From positions 360,719,238 through 360,783,237 of the forward strand of contig NC_085138.1 in NCBI RefSeq assembly GCF_035046485.1: DNA of 64,000 nucleotides. Reading direction: 5' to 3'. Origin of the DNA: Aedes albopictus. Lineage: Eukaryota > Arthropoda > Insecta > Diptera > Culicidae. Shown piece after piece: positions 11,399 through 22,547 of this stretch. The translations under genes and the position numbers were made by a program. How positions within the stretch are numbered: position 1 is the stretch's first letter; each line of letters starts with the position of its first letter. A model generated the notes under the pieces. It did no database searches and was not told the origin of the DNA. It saw only the letters and a program-made list of their open reading frames with translations.

Positions 11399-12890
11399 TT
11401 AACTCTCAGGCGGCGGTGCTAAAAAAATAGCCTCAGAAGACTGTGCCTACAAAACACCGTTACACTAATTTTTAGAAACATCATATCTTCTTCGTTTTAA
11501 ACCTAAATGTAAAAATTTTTATATTGCCGAAAACCTTGGGGCCTCAGCTTTCATAATAATTTTTCATACATAGTCGTAGCGAGGAAAAACGATAAAAAGG
11601 GGCTCTTCAAAGAGGGACACCTCCTTAAAAACAGCGTTACACTAATTCAAATGCTTATATCTTTGCTGTTAATCCACATAATTTCAACTTTCTTCCATAA
11701 TTGGAAACCGCCAACACTCACTTTACTAGAAAAAATATCGAACATAGTCGTAGCAAGGATAAGGGCAAATGGGGGGCACCCCATTCATGTGTTCGCCAAA
11801 CATATAAAAAAATATATCAGCCCCGTTTTGCAACCAAATCATGATTTTCTTTCACGGTCAGAATCTTCAGGTGAGGTACTTCCAAGAAAAAATGCAAATC
11901 ATGAGCGGAGCTAGGAAAAATAGTAATAAGGGGCAATTCTTTCAAAATCGTCCAAAAATTTCAAAAAATCATAACCTGACTATAAAGTAACAAATAATAA
12001 ATTTTCTTGCGCCAATTAGAAACTAAGAATCTTGCACTATCGAGAAAAATGTCATACATAGGTGTAGCCAGTGATATGGGCTCGCAAGGAGCACAGAAAT
12101 TGAGTTCTCAAATCAGTACACATTATCAATATTTCATACTAATTTCTCAGTCATCAAATCTATATTTATTCTTTTTTTACCACTGTAAGCCACCAGAACC
12201 CACCTTGGAAGGATTAGGCATAGTCGTAGTAAGGAAATAATAAGGGGGGGGGGAGAAAGGTGACTTTAAATATTTCTCAATAGTTGCCGCTTCGCAGGTT
12301 AATGTCTTTCTTCCACGATAAGCATCTTGAGACGATGAACTTCATAGGGAAAAACAAAATACAATACATAGGCGGAGCTAGGGAAATTGTAATGAAGGGC
12401 AGCATCTAGAAAAGTATACACATATTTTAGAAAGCAATAGCTCAACAAATTCTCATTTTCCTTCACAAATAAAATGTTATGAATCTTTCTTTATTGGAAA
12501 AAAATATCACACATAGTCGTAGCCAGTAATAAGGGTTCATACGGAACATTTAGTTTTAAAATCAGTTTACTAACATGCACTATTTATTTTTCTATTACCA
12601 AATGATATTCTAAAAATGGGGTGGGAAGCTAGTTTTAGGTGTTCCCCAAACCTTTTCATTTCTTTCACAAATCCTTATGCCCATTTTCGCTCAAGATATT
12701 TCTCGATGGATACTGGTAGAAACTACCACCAGAGAATATTATTTGAATCATTTCTTAACAACTGCGTACTGCGATGCAAGAAAAACGATTTCTTAGGAAA
12801 TACAGGCAATGAATTTCCTATGCATCAAGATAGGCTCATATATTCCTATTGAACTGCAAATAGCCTTTTGGTAAAAAAAAAACATTAAAA
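11399..12890 (+). repeat. CATAGTCGTAGC-type tandem block (inverted partner at 21437-22405)
   Basis: About seven degenerate units of ~145-175 bases each carry CATAGTCGTAGC or CATAGGCGGAGC followed by AAGGGG(C). Landmarks are near 11572, 11749, 11903, 12056, 12218, 12367 and 12511. The part from TTAACTCTCAGGCGGCGGTGC (11399) to about 12390 is present as a reverse complement at 21437-22405, roughly nine of ten bases alike by eye. No protein function is apparent. Confidence 0.75.
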
Positions 12891-13019
12891 TAACACAAAA
12901 AATAGACAACGTTTAGAAACTAGTAATAAGGGGCAACCACTTAAAAAAAATTACTCCTACGGAAGACATAAAAAATGAAAAAAAAAAGTTCAAAATGAAA
13001 AAAAAAAACTCTTTAAAAC

Positions 13020-13985
13020 TCTTCCAGCAATTCCTACTAGGATGTCTCTAGAAATACCTTATATGAAATCTCCTGAAGTTCTAGAAATTCCTCGAGAAAA
13101 TTCTTCAAGAACTTTTTGTAGGATCATTCAATGCAATATTCCATGGATTATTCCAGAAGTTCCTCCAGTGATTTCTCCAGGAATATCTTCAGAGATTTTA
13201 TCCAGAAATTTCAGTTGTGATTCGTCAAGCAATTGCAGCTGTGGTTCTACCAGCAATTCCTTACCAGCAATTCCTTCTAGGACTCCTTCGTACCTCTAAG
13301 AATGATTTTAGTAATTGTATTTATCCTGGCATTCTTGCTGAAATTTTCCCGGGAAATCTTCCTGAGATTTTTTCAGAAACTTCTCCTGTGATTCCATCAG
13401 GGCCTTGGGTCTTCTCTGTGGATTCTTTCAGAACACCTCTACCAGTTCTTTCAGGGACTTCTCGAGATATTTCTGCAAGTATTTCTTTTAAGAAATTTTT
13501 CTTTTGATTTTCCAGACATTCCTGATTAGGTTTCTTTAGAAATTTCAGAATGGATTCCTCCAGTAATCCCTAGGATTTCTGTTGAAATTTCTACAATGGT
13601 ACATTCCAGAATCCTTCTAAGATTTCCTACAGTGATTTTTCCATAGATTCTTCCGGTGATTCCTCCAGAATTTTTATCCAGTAGATTTTATCCAAAGATT
13701 TTCTCATAAATTTCTCATGATATTCCTCCACGAACTCCTCTTGGCCTTTCACAAGCAATTTCTGCTGTGGTTCTTCCAGCAATTCTTCCCATGACTCATC
13801 CAGAAACCCTTACTATAATACCTTGCGGCATTATTCTAGGGATTCTCCTGGGATTTATCCCTAAAATCTCTTGCTGGGATGATTTAACGCAATCATTATA
13901 TAATTCTGAAATCTTTAGAAGAAGTATTTCGGGAGATAATAAGTCTCTGAAATCCCATCCGAAATAGCTGGAGGAATGCTAAAAG
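13020..13985 (-). repeat. 12/24-bp array, reverse orientation
   Basis: The array reads as CCAGCAATTCCTTCTAGGA and similar, the reverse of the 1.4-kb block. The frames at 13042-13299 and 13217-13507 are translations of this repeat. Confidence 0.75.
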
Positions 13986-14000
13986 AAGTTCCTTGAATAA

Positions 14001-14159
14001 AAACCTGGGACGATTTTCGGCTTGGCAGTCGCAATTGCAATCAAACGATCAGATATTCTCCTTCATCCGACGTTTCGATGTTTATTACGTCGGATGAAGG
14101 AGAATATCTGATCGTTTGATTGCAATTGCGACTGCCAAGCCGAAAATCGTCCCAGGTTT
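14001..14159. repeat. Perfect 73-base inverted repeat (hairpin)
   Basis: Left arm 14001-14073 and right arm 14087-14159 appear to be exact reverse complements, separated by a 13-base loop. The ends are AAACCTGGG and CCCAGGTTT. A 14-base direct repeat AAGTTCCTTGAATA occurs at 13986-13999 and 14190-14203. The right copy is 30 bases from the arm, and such words are common in the local array, so it may be chance. A very young MITE or a hairpin-RNA source would both fit. Confidence 0.8.
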
Positions 14160-14335
14160 CCAGATTCCTCAGTCGATAGCTACCTCCAAAAGTTCCTTGA
14201 ATATATGCCAAGAGGATTGCCCTACTGGAGTAATCGGTAGAGGTGTTCTGGAGAAATCCATGGAAGAGTCCCTGAAGGAATCGTTGGAGAATTTTTTGGA
14301 GGAATTGCAGGAAGATTGCTCGAAATAATCCAGCA
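14160..14335 (+). repeat. 12/24-bp array, forward orientation fragment
   Basis: After the hairpin the array reads forward (GAAATCCATGGAAGAG, CTGAAGGAATCG), opposite to the block before it. The orientation switch coincides with the hairpin. Confidence 0.6.
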
Positions 14336-14339
14336 AGAA

Positions 14340-14990
14340 TTCTAGCCTTCTATGTCAGGATGGGAATTCCATACACCAGTATAGTGACAGCATTGAATCA
14401 TTTTCAAAACATGGCCCTGGAAACATGATTCCGGAAAATCGGTAAACGGATTCCAAAATACCCAAATATATTCATATGCTACAAGTTTCAAAATCATATG
14501 TGTTTATTCATCTTCGAAAAATGGACCGCGGAACCACCGGTACCGATTTCCGTGAAATCCGCATATGGATTCCAAAATGGACGAATTATTTCGAATATCA
14601 TAAAAATAGCTCAGAATGATATATCATAAAAAATCAAGAAATTTGAGGTGTCGTATGAGGTACTGAATTATATTCAAAAATTGACCCCGGAAGCGGTTCC
14701 TCGAAACATCCGTAAAACTGGTTCCAAGGCACGTAAGTGACCGGGATGAAATTTAAGACATATTTTTCTATCATTCTAGTTCAATTACGTCTGAAAACTA
14801 AAGTTTTCTCATATCGAAATTCACTTTTCCCAATATGGACAATTTCAATGACCCATTTTTATTCCGGAATAACTCCGGAACCAGGTGTTCTATCCAAAAA
14901 TCCCTATCAAATCCCTAAATTTGAAGGATATGCACTTCATGTGTTAAAATTTGGTTGAAAAATATTGTAAAAACAAACAGTGTTTTTTCG
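14340..14990 (+). repeat. CCGGAA-type degenerate tandem repeat
   Basis: Recurrent blocks combine CC(T/G/C)GGAA(C/G), then (A/T)TTCCG..AAAATC.G, then GGATTCCAAAAT, near 14411, 14521, 14679 and 14870, roughly 110-190 bases apart. Divergence is high and no coding content was found. Confidence 0.5.
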
Positions 14991-15029
14991 AATTCTTCTT
15001 AGGGGGTTTTTATTCAAGTCGAACGAAAA

Positions 15030-15860
15030 TTTGACAGATTTTTCAGAGATTTCAAAAGAATTTTTCCAGGGATGTTTAATGGAAATCCATCGATGATGGC
15101 CTTAGCAATCCTTTCAGGGATCCCTAGGTACTCCTTTGGAAATTTGTCCAGAGACTTTTCCGAGAATTACTCTAGAAATTCCGATGGAAATTATTGTAAG
15201 CAATCCTGTGGGAATTCCTCAAACGACTCAATCAGGTCTTCCATCAAGGTTTCCTTATGAACTTCCTCCATGCATTTTTTTGAAATACCAAACATTATTC
15301 CGGGAATCCCTTCAGAATTATTGAAATTTTCTCCAGAACGATAATTTAAGGCATTCTTTGGGGAAATTCTCCAACTTTGTTTTGGGGAATTGCTATCAGG
15401 ATTCCTTATTTTATTTTTCAAGGGATTCGTTAAAATTATTTTTCCGAAGTTGCTTAAGGACTTCGTCACAGAATTTCTTTAGGGAATTTCCCAAGGTAGG
15501 GTCTTGTGCCATTTGAGCAGGACTTTTTTTACGAATTCGTTCACAAGTTTCTTTGATGAATTCTTTCAGGAATCATTGGAAAACTACTGCACGAGTTTAT
15601 AATAGAATTCTTGCAGACGTTATTTCAGGAGCTCATCTTGGTTTCTCAAAATACCCACTAAAAGACTTTATTTAGGGATTTTTGATGATTTTTTTGCAGG
15701 AAATCTCAAAAAAGCTCCAGATATTCTCATGGGAATTCTTCTAAGGATTCTTTCGGGAGTTTCCTCCAAGCATTATTTTGTAAATCCTATCAGAAAATCA
15801 TAGTAAAATTCTCCAGAGATTGGAAGTTTCTCAACAAGTTGCTCAAGCAAGTGAGATTCC
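15030..15860 (-). repeat. 12/24-bp array, reverse orientation
   Basis: The repeat reads TTTCAGGGATCCC, TTCCTCCA and GGGAATCCCTTCAG and is strongly diverged. It ends at the left target duplication of the nested hAT-type element. Confidence 0.7.
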
Positions 15861-16266
15861 ATAGTGATTCCGGCTCTGTTGTGCCCATACAGTGAAGAGA
15901 ATTGTCAGACAAAAGATGCACAAAACAAGCAACAAAGAAAGCGTGGGGATTACTCTTTATCCCAGCTGGTTACAGATAATGACATGATCTCTATTTTTTG
16001 TTGCAGACAAATCGGAAGCTGTATATGTTGCGTACTTTTCAACTTGTGAATAATCAATTACTACTAGGGTAGGTAATAGGCCTGTCCAGCTTTTCAAAAA
16101 TGTTCTCTGATTCTCAAGTCCACCCCCATATTTTGATTGGCATCCTAAAAGAAGTAACTGGTCAAAATTTCAGCCAAATCCATTAAAATTAAGAGGTGCA
16201 TCAAATCAATTTTGTGTTTTTCGACTATTTTTGAACTTCAAAAAATCATAACTACACTAAAACATG

Positions 16267-16766
16267 NNNNNNNNNNNNNNNNNNNNNNNNNNNNNNNNNN
16301 NNNNNNNNNNNNNNNNNNNNNNNNNNNNNNNNNNNNNNNNNNNNNNNNNNNNNNNNNNNNNNNNNNNNNNNNNNNNNNNNNNNNNNNNNNNNNNNNNNNN
16401 NNNNNNNNNNNNNNNNNNNNNNNNNNNNNNNNNNNNNNNNNNNNNNNNNNNNNNNNNNNNNNNNNNNNNNNNNNNNNNNNNNNNNNNNNNNNNNNNNNNN
16501 NNNNNNNNNNNNNNNNNNNNNNNNNNNNNNNNNNNNNNNNNNNNNNNNNNNNNNNNNNNNNNNNNNNNNNNNNNNNNNNNNNNNNNNNNNNNNNNNNNNN
16601 NNNNNNNNNNNNNNNNNNNNNNNNNNNNNNNNNNNNNNNNNNNNNNNNNNNNNNNNNNNNNNNNNNNNNNNNNNNNNNNNNNNNNNNNNNNNNNNNNNNN
16701 NNNNNNNNNNNNNNNNNNNNNNNNNNNNNNNNNNNNNNNNNNNNNNNNNNNNNNNNNNNNNNNNNN
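16267..16766. other. Assembly gap, exactly 500 N
   Basis: All bases are N. The flanks read AAAACATG and TCAAAACTTAATTC. In the opposite palindrome arm the same sequences are directly joined (GAATTAAGTTTTGACATGTTTTAG near 17624-17650), so the true missing length may be zero. Confidence 0.95.
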
Positions 16767-17077
16767 TCAAAACTTAATTCTTTCCGCAGAAATTGAAAGC
16801 TATACTTGTTTTCTACAACTTCTCCGAACAACGTGTGCCAATAAAATTGAAGGAAACATGTGTAATTATCACATTTGTAATCAGAAAAACCTTAAAAAGT
16901 GGATTTTTTGATAGATTTTGTTCCGGAACACCCTAATATACTTAATAAGTTGGATTTTCCAAAACGGCATCATATTCTCCAATGTTTTTTGGTTATTTGC
17001 TCCTTTGGCACCAATGCTGTAGGAGTTGAGCAAAAATTACTAAAATTCGTGAAAGCCAAATGTGGCCTAAAAACTAG

Positions 17078-17327
17078 CATTTCGGGTGGATCACGCTTTG
17101 GCGCGCAAAAAGTGACATCGCGTCAGCACTGATATGATAGCCAACACCTGTCATCGCGCTTGTTTGTTATCACCCGTGGTAGGGGGTAGCCATCAGAAGG
17201 CCGGCTCCAGAGGCACGTTATCCTCCATTTGGGACATTTGTGCCAGGGGGTAGCCAAGGCAAACTACTAGGAAGCAAAGCTACTACGTTCAGTACAATTT
17301 CGCGCTACAACGTGATTGCCTCCAAAA
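17078..17327. other. Unique centre of the large palindrome
   Basis: This non-palindromic loop of ~250 bases contains CGGCTCCAGAGGCACGTTAT followed by CCTCCATTTGGGACATTTGTG. A diverged copy lies at about 35553-35600 (CGGCTCCAGAGGCATGTTTT). The shared ~50-base block is a dispersed repeat of unknown family. Confidence 0.5.
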
Positions 17328-19059
17328 AGCTAGTTTTTAGGCCACATTTGACTTTCACGAATTTTAGTAATTTTTGCTCAACTCCTACAGCATTAGTGTC
17401 AAAGAAACAAATAACCAAAAAACATTGGAGAATATGATGCCGTTTTGAAAAATCCAACTTATTAAGTATATTAGGGTGTTCCAGAATGAAATCTATCAAA
17501 AAATCCACTTTTTAAGGTTTTTCTGATTACAAATGTGATAATTACACATGTTTCCTTCAATTTTATTGGCACACGTTGTTCGGAGAAGTTGTAGCAGACA
17601 AGTATAGCTTTCAATTTCTGCCGAAAGAATTAAGTTTTGACATGTTTTAGAGTAGTTATGATTTTTTGAAGTTCAAAAATAGTCGAAAAACACAAAATTG
17701 ATTTGATGCACCTCTTAATTTCAACGGATTTGGCTGAAATTTTGACCAGTTACTTCTTTTAGGATGCCAATCAAAATATGGGGGTGGACTTGAGAATCAG
17801 AGAACATTTTTGAAAAGCTGGACAGGCCTAGTAGGTAATCAAAAGTTGAACCAAATTGGGGCTTTCCGAAGTAGCGCAAATTTTGAATGATTTTTTCTTC
17901 CACATGGAAATAATTTACTACGGGAAAATCTTATGTACATGAAAGCTACGGGTATAAGCTTTCTGTTAAGTGGTAAAAAGTTTGTATTTGCACCGAATTT
18001 CATTGAAAAATTCGATTATTCTTCAACAATGATTTTAATCTTAAATTGAACCAATTTTAATCTTAATTTGAACTACTGGCGGCAGCAGCTCGAGCATCTC
18101 CCACAACAGCCAATTTCGTGCTGAACAATAGAAAAACACATGGATCTGCTAATTCCCATAACTATTTTTCATAAGGCAGTGGAATTTCAACTTAGAATGT
18201 TCTAAACTCTTCAGGAACTTGGAAACTAAATTTGGAATTTTTCATCCCCCAAGAGTAAACAAAACAACCACTAGTGCAGTCTGCAGGCCAACACTGGAAG
18301 CTCGCCCCCGTTTATTAGTTCAAATTTAGATTACAAATGGTTCATCTTAAGATAACATTCTCCAAGTAAGAATAACTTTAATTTGATAAATTTATGACAA
18401 ATAATGCGGAATACTATTCGGTTGGTCGATGCTACGATAAATAAGCTTTCATTTGATGTTTTCACATATTGCGTGTGATACAATGCATGAGCTGTACGAG
18501 TGCACCAAAATGTGCTTTCTCTAAGGGGGGGGATAAATGGGTAAAATCACAGTGATTTTTAAATTGACTGTTTTCAATGACAAAAACGCTTTTTCCTCAA
18601 TGCTTTTAAAGTCCATGTTATCAGGTTACATTACGGAAGGAAAACTGTTTACATCTTTTTCTGACAATATTTGCCTAAAAAGTACGTCGTTTTAATGAAT
18701 TTCGAAATGGTTCAAATTAAGATTACAATTTGACTAGTTCAAAGTTTGATTTCTTACCCAATCCAAACTCGAAACTGTTTAATGGTAGATCTTCAACAAC
18801 GTTGCAGTGTTCATCGACTCGTAGTTACCACCCGAAAAATCGTAATGCAAGGCTTAAAATCTCTAAACTCGTGATGCACGATCTTTATCTTATTATGTTC
18901 AAGTTGGGATAAACTTATGTCGCATTGGGTGGATTGTCGCAACAAATGCCGGTTGCAACATTGTCATTAGTGTTGCGCGATGATTGAATTTTGATTCAGT
19001 GTGCCCGTATGGCGCCCAAGCCTCCCAAATAAATGAACAAGTAAAAAAATTGGGACTCC

Positions 19060-19655
19060 AGCAGGGATTAACATAAGGATTCTTTGGCGAAACTACTGCA
19101 GAGATTTCTGGAAGAACTTCTCAAAAGAATCGTTTAGGAATCCTTCCAGAGATTTCTTCATTAGTTTATATGAGGGTTCCATTAGCAAATTCCTGCAGGT
19201 GCTTATACGAGAATTTCACTTGGAATTCTTTAAGAAACTACCTTTGGGAAATTCGTTGCAAAATTCCTAGAATGATTTTTCTAGGAATTCTGCGATTAAT
19301 ACTCTCAGCTTATAGCAATTTATACAAGAAATTTCATCGGGAATTTCTTAAGGAATTTCATTGTAATTTTTTAGAGATTCTCTGACAAATTTCTTAAGTT
19401 ATTTGCAGAATAAATTCTTCTTAAGATTTGTTCAAAAATTCATCCAATAGTTTTTTTTTGTGAACTTGTCTTGGTATTCCACCGATTTTTTCAAATATTC
19501 TTTGCTGAAGTTTTACAGTAATTACACGTTTTTTTAGCAATTCGTAGGAGAATACATCAAAAGATATTTTTTGGGCAGCCATTCAGTCATTTTTTCGGTA
19601 TATTGATTTAAAAAATCATTAGAAATATCTACAGGGATATTTTGGGTAACTTATC
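19060..19655 (-). repeat. 12/24-bp array, reverse orientation, highly diverged
   Basis: GATTTCTGG, AGGAATTCTGCG and TTTCTTAAGGAATTTC words mark the array. Unit boundaries are mostly lost. Confidence 0.5.
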
Positions 19656-19661
19656 TAGATA

Positions 19662-20557
19662 CAGGGGATAGACAAAATGATCAGCAGAAGCAAAATTTTC
19701 ACTTTTCAAAAAATGTTCAGTTAGCTGTAACTTTTCGAAAAACGCATCAAATATTCTCAAACTTTTACTGTTAGTTGATCAACTAGTTGTGTATCAGTGG
19801 TCAAAATTTGGAAAAGACCGGGCTATTCTGCATGAAGCTATAATGATTCTAGGTATTATTATCAGATAGCCAACTTTGAGCTGTTATATCTCCGGATTCA
19901 TTGACCCGAATGCAATGAAATTTTGACCATTTATGACTTATTATAATGAGCTTTGGAAAACGTTTGACTCAACTTAAAATTATTAACAAGAGAAAAAGTT
20001 ATAGAGATTTCATTTATTTTTTGATTTTTTAGTAAATTGATCAATTTCTAATATGCATCCCATTACTTTTTCAATTTACTGCCGATTATGTTATTACTTT
20101 CCTTCAAAACATATTTATATTCAATACAATTAGAGGGATTTTAAATGAACTATAATAAGCATCTTGAATTTTGAAACGATGTTGAAATTTAAGAAAACTT
20201 GATGTTTTATTAGAAATATAATCTAATCGTTATAGTTTTCTTCCATTCCATTAAGTCAAAAGTTTTTCAAAGCTATATGAGTCATAAATGGTCAAAAATT
20301 TATTGCACACGATTCATTGGATCCGGAGATATAACAGCTCAAAGTTGGCTATCGGATAATTATACCTTTTTCTAGAATCATTATATCGTCGGGCAGAATA
20401 GCCCGATCGTTTTCAAATTTTGACCACTGATACACAACTAGTTGATCAACTCACAATAAAAATTTGATAATATTTGATGCGCTTTTCGAAAAGTTACAGC
20501 TAACATTTTTTGAAAAGTTAAAATTTTGCTTCTGCTGATCATTTTGTCTATCCCCTG
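19662..20557. mobile_element. Long-TIR element, CAGGGGATAGACAAAATGATC family, copy 1
   Basis: Termini CAGGGGATAGACAAAATGAT face each other, with arms of several hundred bases and TA on both sides (19660-19661, 20558-20559). Arms share GTTATATCTCCGGATTCA and AACTAGTTGATCAAC. Two further copies are at 22947-23863 and 54628-55437. It is Tc1/mariner-like by target site and encodes no protein. Confidence 0.85.
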
Positions 20558-20559
20558 TA

Positions 20560-21436
20560 CATTATTACGGAATAACCCCATTGATTCTATCATATTCCGA
20601 ACATATTCCGAAGAATAAGCATCAGTTGAAATTTACGAACAAAAAGAAATAAAAAAATACATTTTCTAGAAATAATTTTGGTATTTTTGAATACTACCTC
20701 CAGGAAATCCTATAAGAATTTCTCAGGGGTGTCAGTATGAATTCTTAAAGAATTTCTATCGGTAGTTTTTTTTTTATTCAAAGTACTACAACAAGAAGTT
20801 CTGCAGGGATTTGTTGAAGCATTTTTAGATTATATTTCCTGGAAATTGAGGAATCTTAAGAGAATTTCCCCTGAGATTCAACGGATTCGATGCAGAATTG
20901 CAGCAGAGATTCCTTGAGGATCTTTTTTTATGAATTCTATCGGGAGTTCCCCGAGTAATTTCATCGTAAATTTCTTCAGAGATTTTTCAATGAATTTCTC
21001 CATGCGTCCTAAGGAATTGAACAAAGGATTTTTTTTTTCAGAGATTCCTTCAGAAATGCATCTAATAATTGAATCGGTTACATATCTATTTATCTCATTG
21101 CATGTTTCTGTAGGGATTGCATAGGCCATTTCCCCTGGAATACCTCAGTGAATTTCTTGAGGTATTCGTTGGGGGATACCATCATGAGGAATTCTTCCAG
21201 GCAGTCTTTGAGAAATCTCTCCATCAAGTCATGGGACATTTCTCAAAAAAGTCCATCTTAAAATGTTCGAGAGGTTCTTGAGAGATCCTTCTTACCGAAT
21301 TTCTCCTGGCATATTATCGAAAAAAATTTTAAGATTGTTTGAGCCATTTCTCCTAGTGGAATTTTGTAAGGGATTTCTTGGAGAATTCTTTTAGTGATTT
21401 CTTCAGGATTTCATCCACGGATTTCATTAGCAATTT
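20560..21436 (-). repeat. 12/24-bp array, reverse orientation
   Basis: Diverged units such as TTCCTTGAGGATC, GAGATTCCTTCAG and AATTCTTCCAGGC are present. The array ends where the inverted copy of the tandem block begins. Confidence 0.6.
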
Positions 21437-22405
21437 ATTCCTACTATTATTCTTAGCTCCGCCTATGTATTGTATTTTGTTTTTCCATATAAAGTTCATC
21501 GTCTCACGATGCTTATCGTGAAAGAAAGACATTAACCTGCGAAGCGGCAACTTTTAAGAAATATTTAAAGTCACCTTCTCTCCCCCCTTTTATTATTTCC
21601 TTACTACGACTATGCCTAATCCTTTCAAGGTGGGTTCTGGTGACTTACAGTGGTAAAAAAAGAAAGAATAAATTTATATTTGATGACTGAGAAATTAGTA
21701 TGGAATATTATGTGTACTGATTTGAGAACTCAATTTCTGTGCCCCTTGCGAGCCCATATCACTGGCTACGCCTATGTATGACATTTTTCTCGATAGTGCA
21801 AGATTCTTAGTTTCTAATTGGCGCAAGAAAATTTATTATTTGTTACTTTATGGTCAAGTTATGATTTTTTGAAATTTTTGGACGATTTTGAAAGAATTGC
21901 CCCTTATTACTATTTTTCCTAGCTCCGCTCATGATTTGCATTTTTTCTTGGAAGTACCTCACCTGAAGATTCTGACCGTGAAAGAAAATCATGATTTGGT
22001 TGCAAAACGGGGCTGATATATTTTTTTATATGTTTGGCGAACACATGAATGGGGTGCCCCCCATTTGCCCTTATCCTTGCTACGACTATGTTCGATATTT
22101 TTTCTAGCAAGGTGAGTGTTGGCGGTTTCCAATTATGGAAGAAAATTGAAATTATGTGGATTAACAGCAAAGATATAAGCATTTGAATTAGTGTAACGCT
22201 GTTTTTAAGGAGGTGCCCCTCTTTGAAGAGCCCCTTTTTATCGTTTTTCCTCGCTACGACTATGTATGACAAATTATTATGAAAGCTGAGGCCCCAAGGT
22301 TTTCGGCAATATAAAAATTTTTACATTTGGGTTTAAAACGAAGAAGATATGATGCTTCGAAAATTAGTGTAACGCTAATTTTAAGCACCGCCGCCTGAGA
22401 GTTAA
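21437..22405 (-). repeat. Inverted copy of the CATAGTCGTAGC tandem block
   Basis: This is the reverse complement of 11399-12390, ending at GGCGGTGCTT and GAGTTAA (22405). Left and right copies are ~9 kb apart and enclose several independent insertions. The inner end is cut off by the 12/24-bp array. Confidence 0.8.
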
Positions 22406-22542
22406 TGTTGCCAAATAAAACTATCTTTCTAGTCAAATAGTATCTTTCAATTCCAATTATGATTTGTGGCATAATTTGTGGTGTGTTCGACTGTAGTTGG
22501 AAACTGATGTTTTGTGGCTTCTCAGTCTTGACAAAATCAAAA
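22406..22542. other. Short unassigned spacer
   Basis: Nothing was recognised between the inverted tandem block and the target duplication at 22543. Confidence 0.3.
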
Positions 22543-22547
22543 CGCTG

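Larger units (their letters stand above)
16077..17830. mobile_element. Third-level large palindrome, 8-bp target duplication
   Basis: Inverted termini TAGGCCTGTCCAGCTTTTC are flanked by a perfect direct repeat GTAGGTAA at 16069-16076 and 17831-17838. Left arm runs to about 17077 (including 500 N) and right arm from about 17327. Both arms encode the same short frame in mirror image (16899-17132 forward, 17305-17508 reverse), a consequence of the palindrome and not evidence for a gene. The 8-base duplication fits hAT or P-type transposition. Confidence 0.85.
16067..18759. mobile_element. Second-level insert, GGGTAGGTAATCAAA termini
   Basis: The left end GGGTAGGTAATCAAAAGTTG and the reverse complement of the right end (GGGTAAGAAATCAAACTTTG) form an inverted repeat of ~23 bases. 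The left flank is TA and the right flank AA. Comparison with the intact outer copy suggests insertion at TA with one mutated copy. Its own sequence is 16067-16076 plus about 17831-18759. The rest is the third-level palindrome. Confidence 0.65.
15890..19001. mobile_element. hAT-type MITE (CAGTGAA) interrupted by two nested elements
   Basis: The ends are CAGTGAAGAGAATTGTCAG and TTTTGATTCAGTG. Flanking 8-base direct repeats are TGCCCATA (15882-15889) and TGCCCGTA (19002-19009), one mismatch. Segments 15890-16066 and 18760-19001 together correspond to the intact 420-bp copy at 44747-45166. The ~2.7 kb between them is a later insertion. An 8-base duplication with CAGTG-type termini is the hAT signature. 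No transposase is present. Confidence 0.85.

Noticed and set aside
13986..14203. 14-base direct repeat as a target duplication of the perfect hairpin
   Set aside because: The right copy is 30 bases away from the arm and such words are frequent in the local array.
16212..16911. Frames of 172-215 codons around the gap
   Set aside because: They consist almost wholly of N-derived unknown residues.
16899..17508. Two similar ~70-codon frames on opposite strands as a gene family
   Set aside because: They are mirror images created by the palindrome arms.
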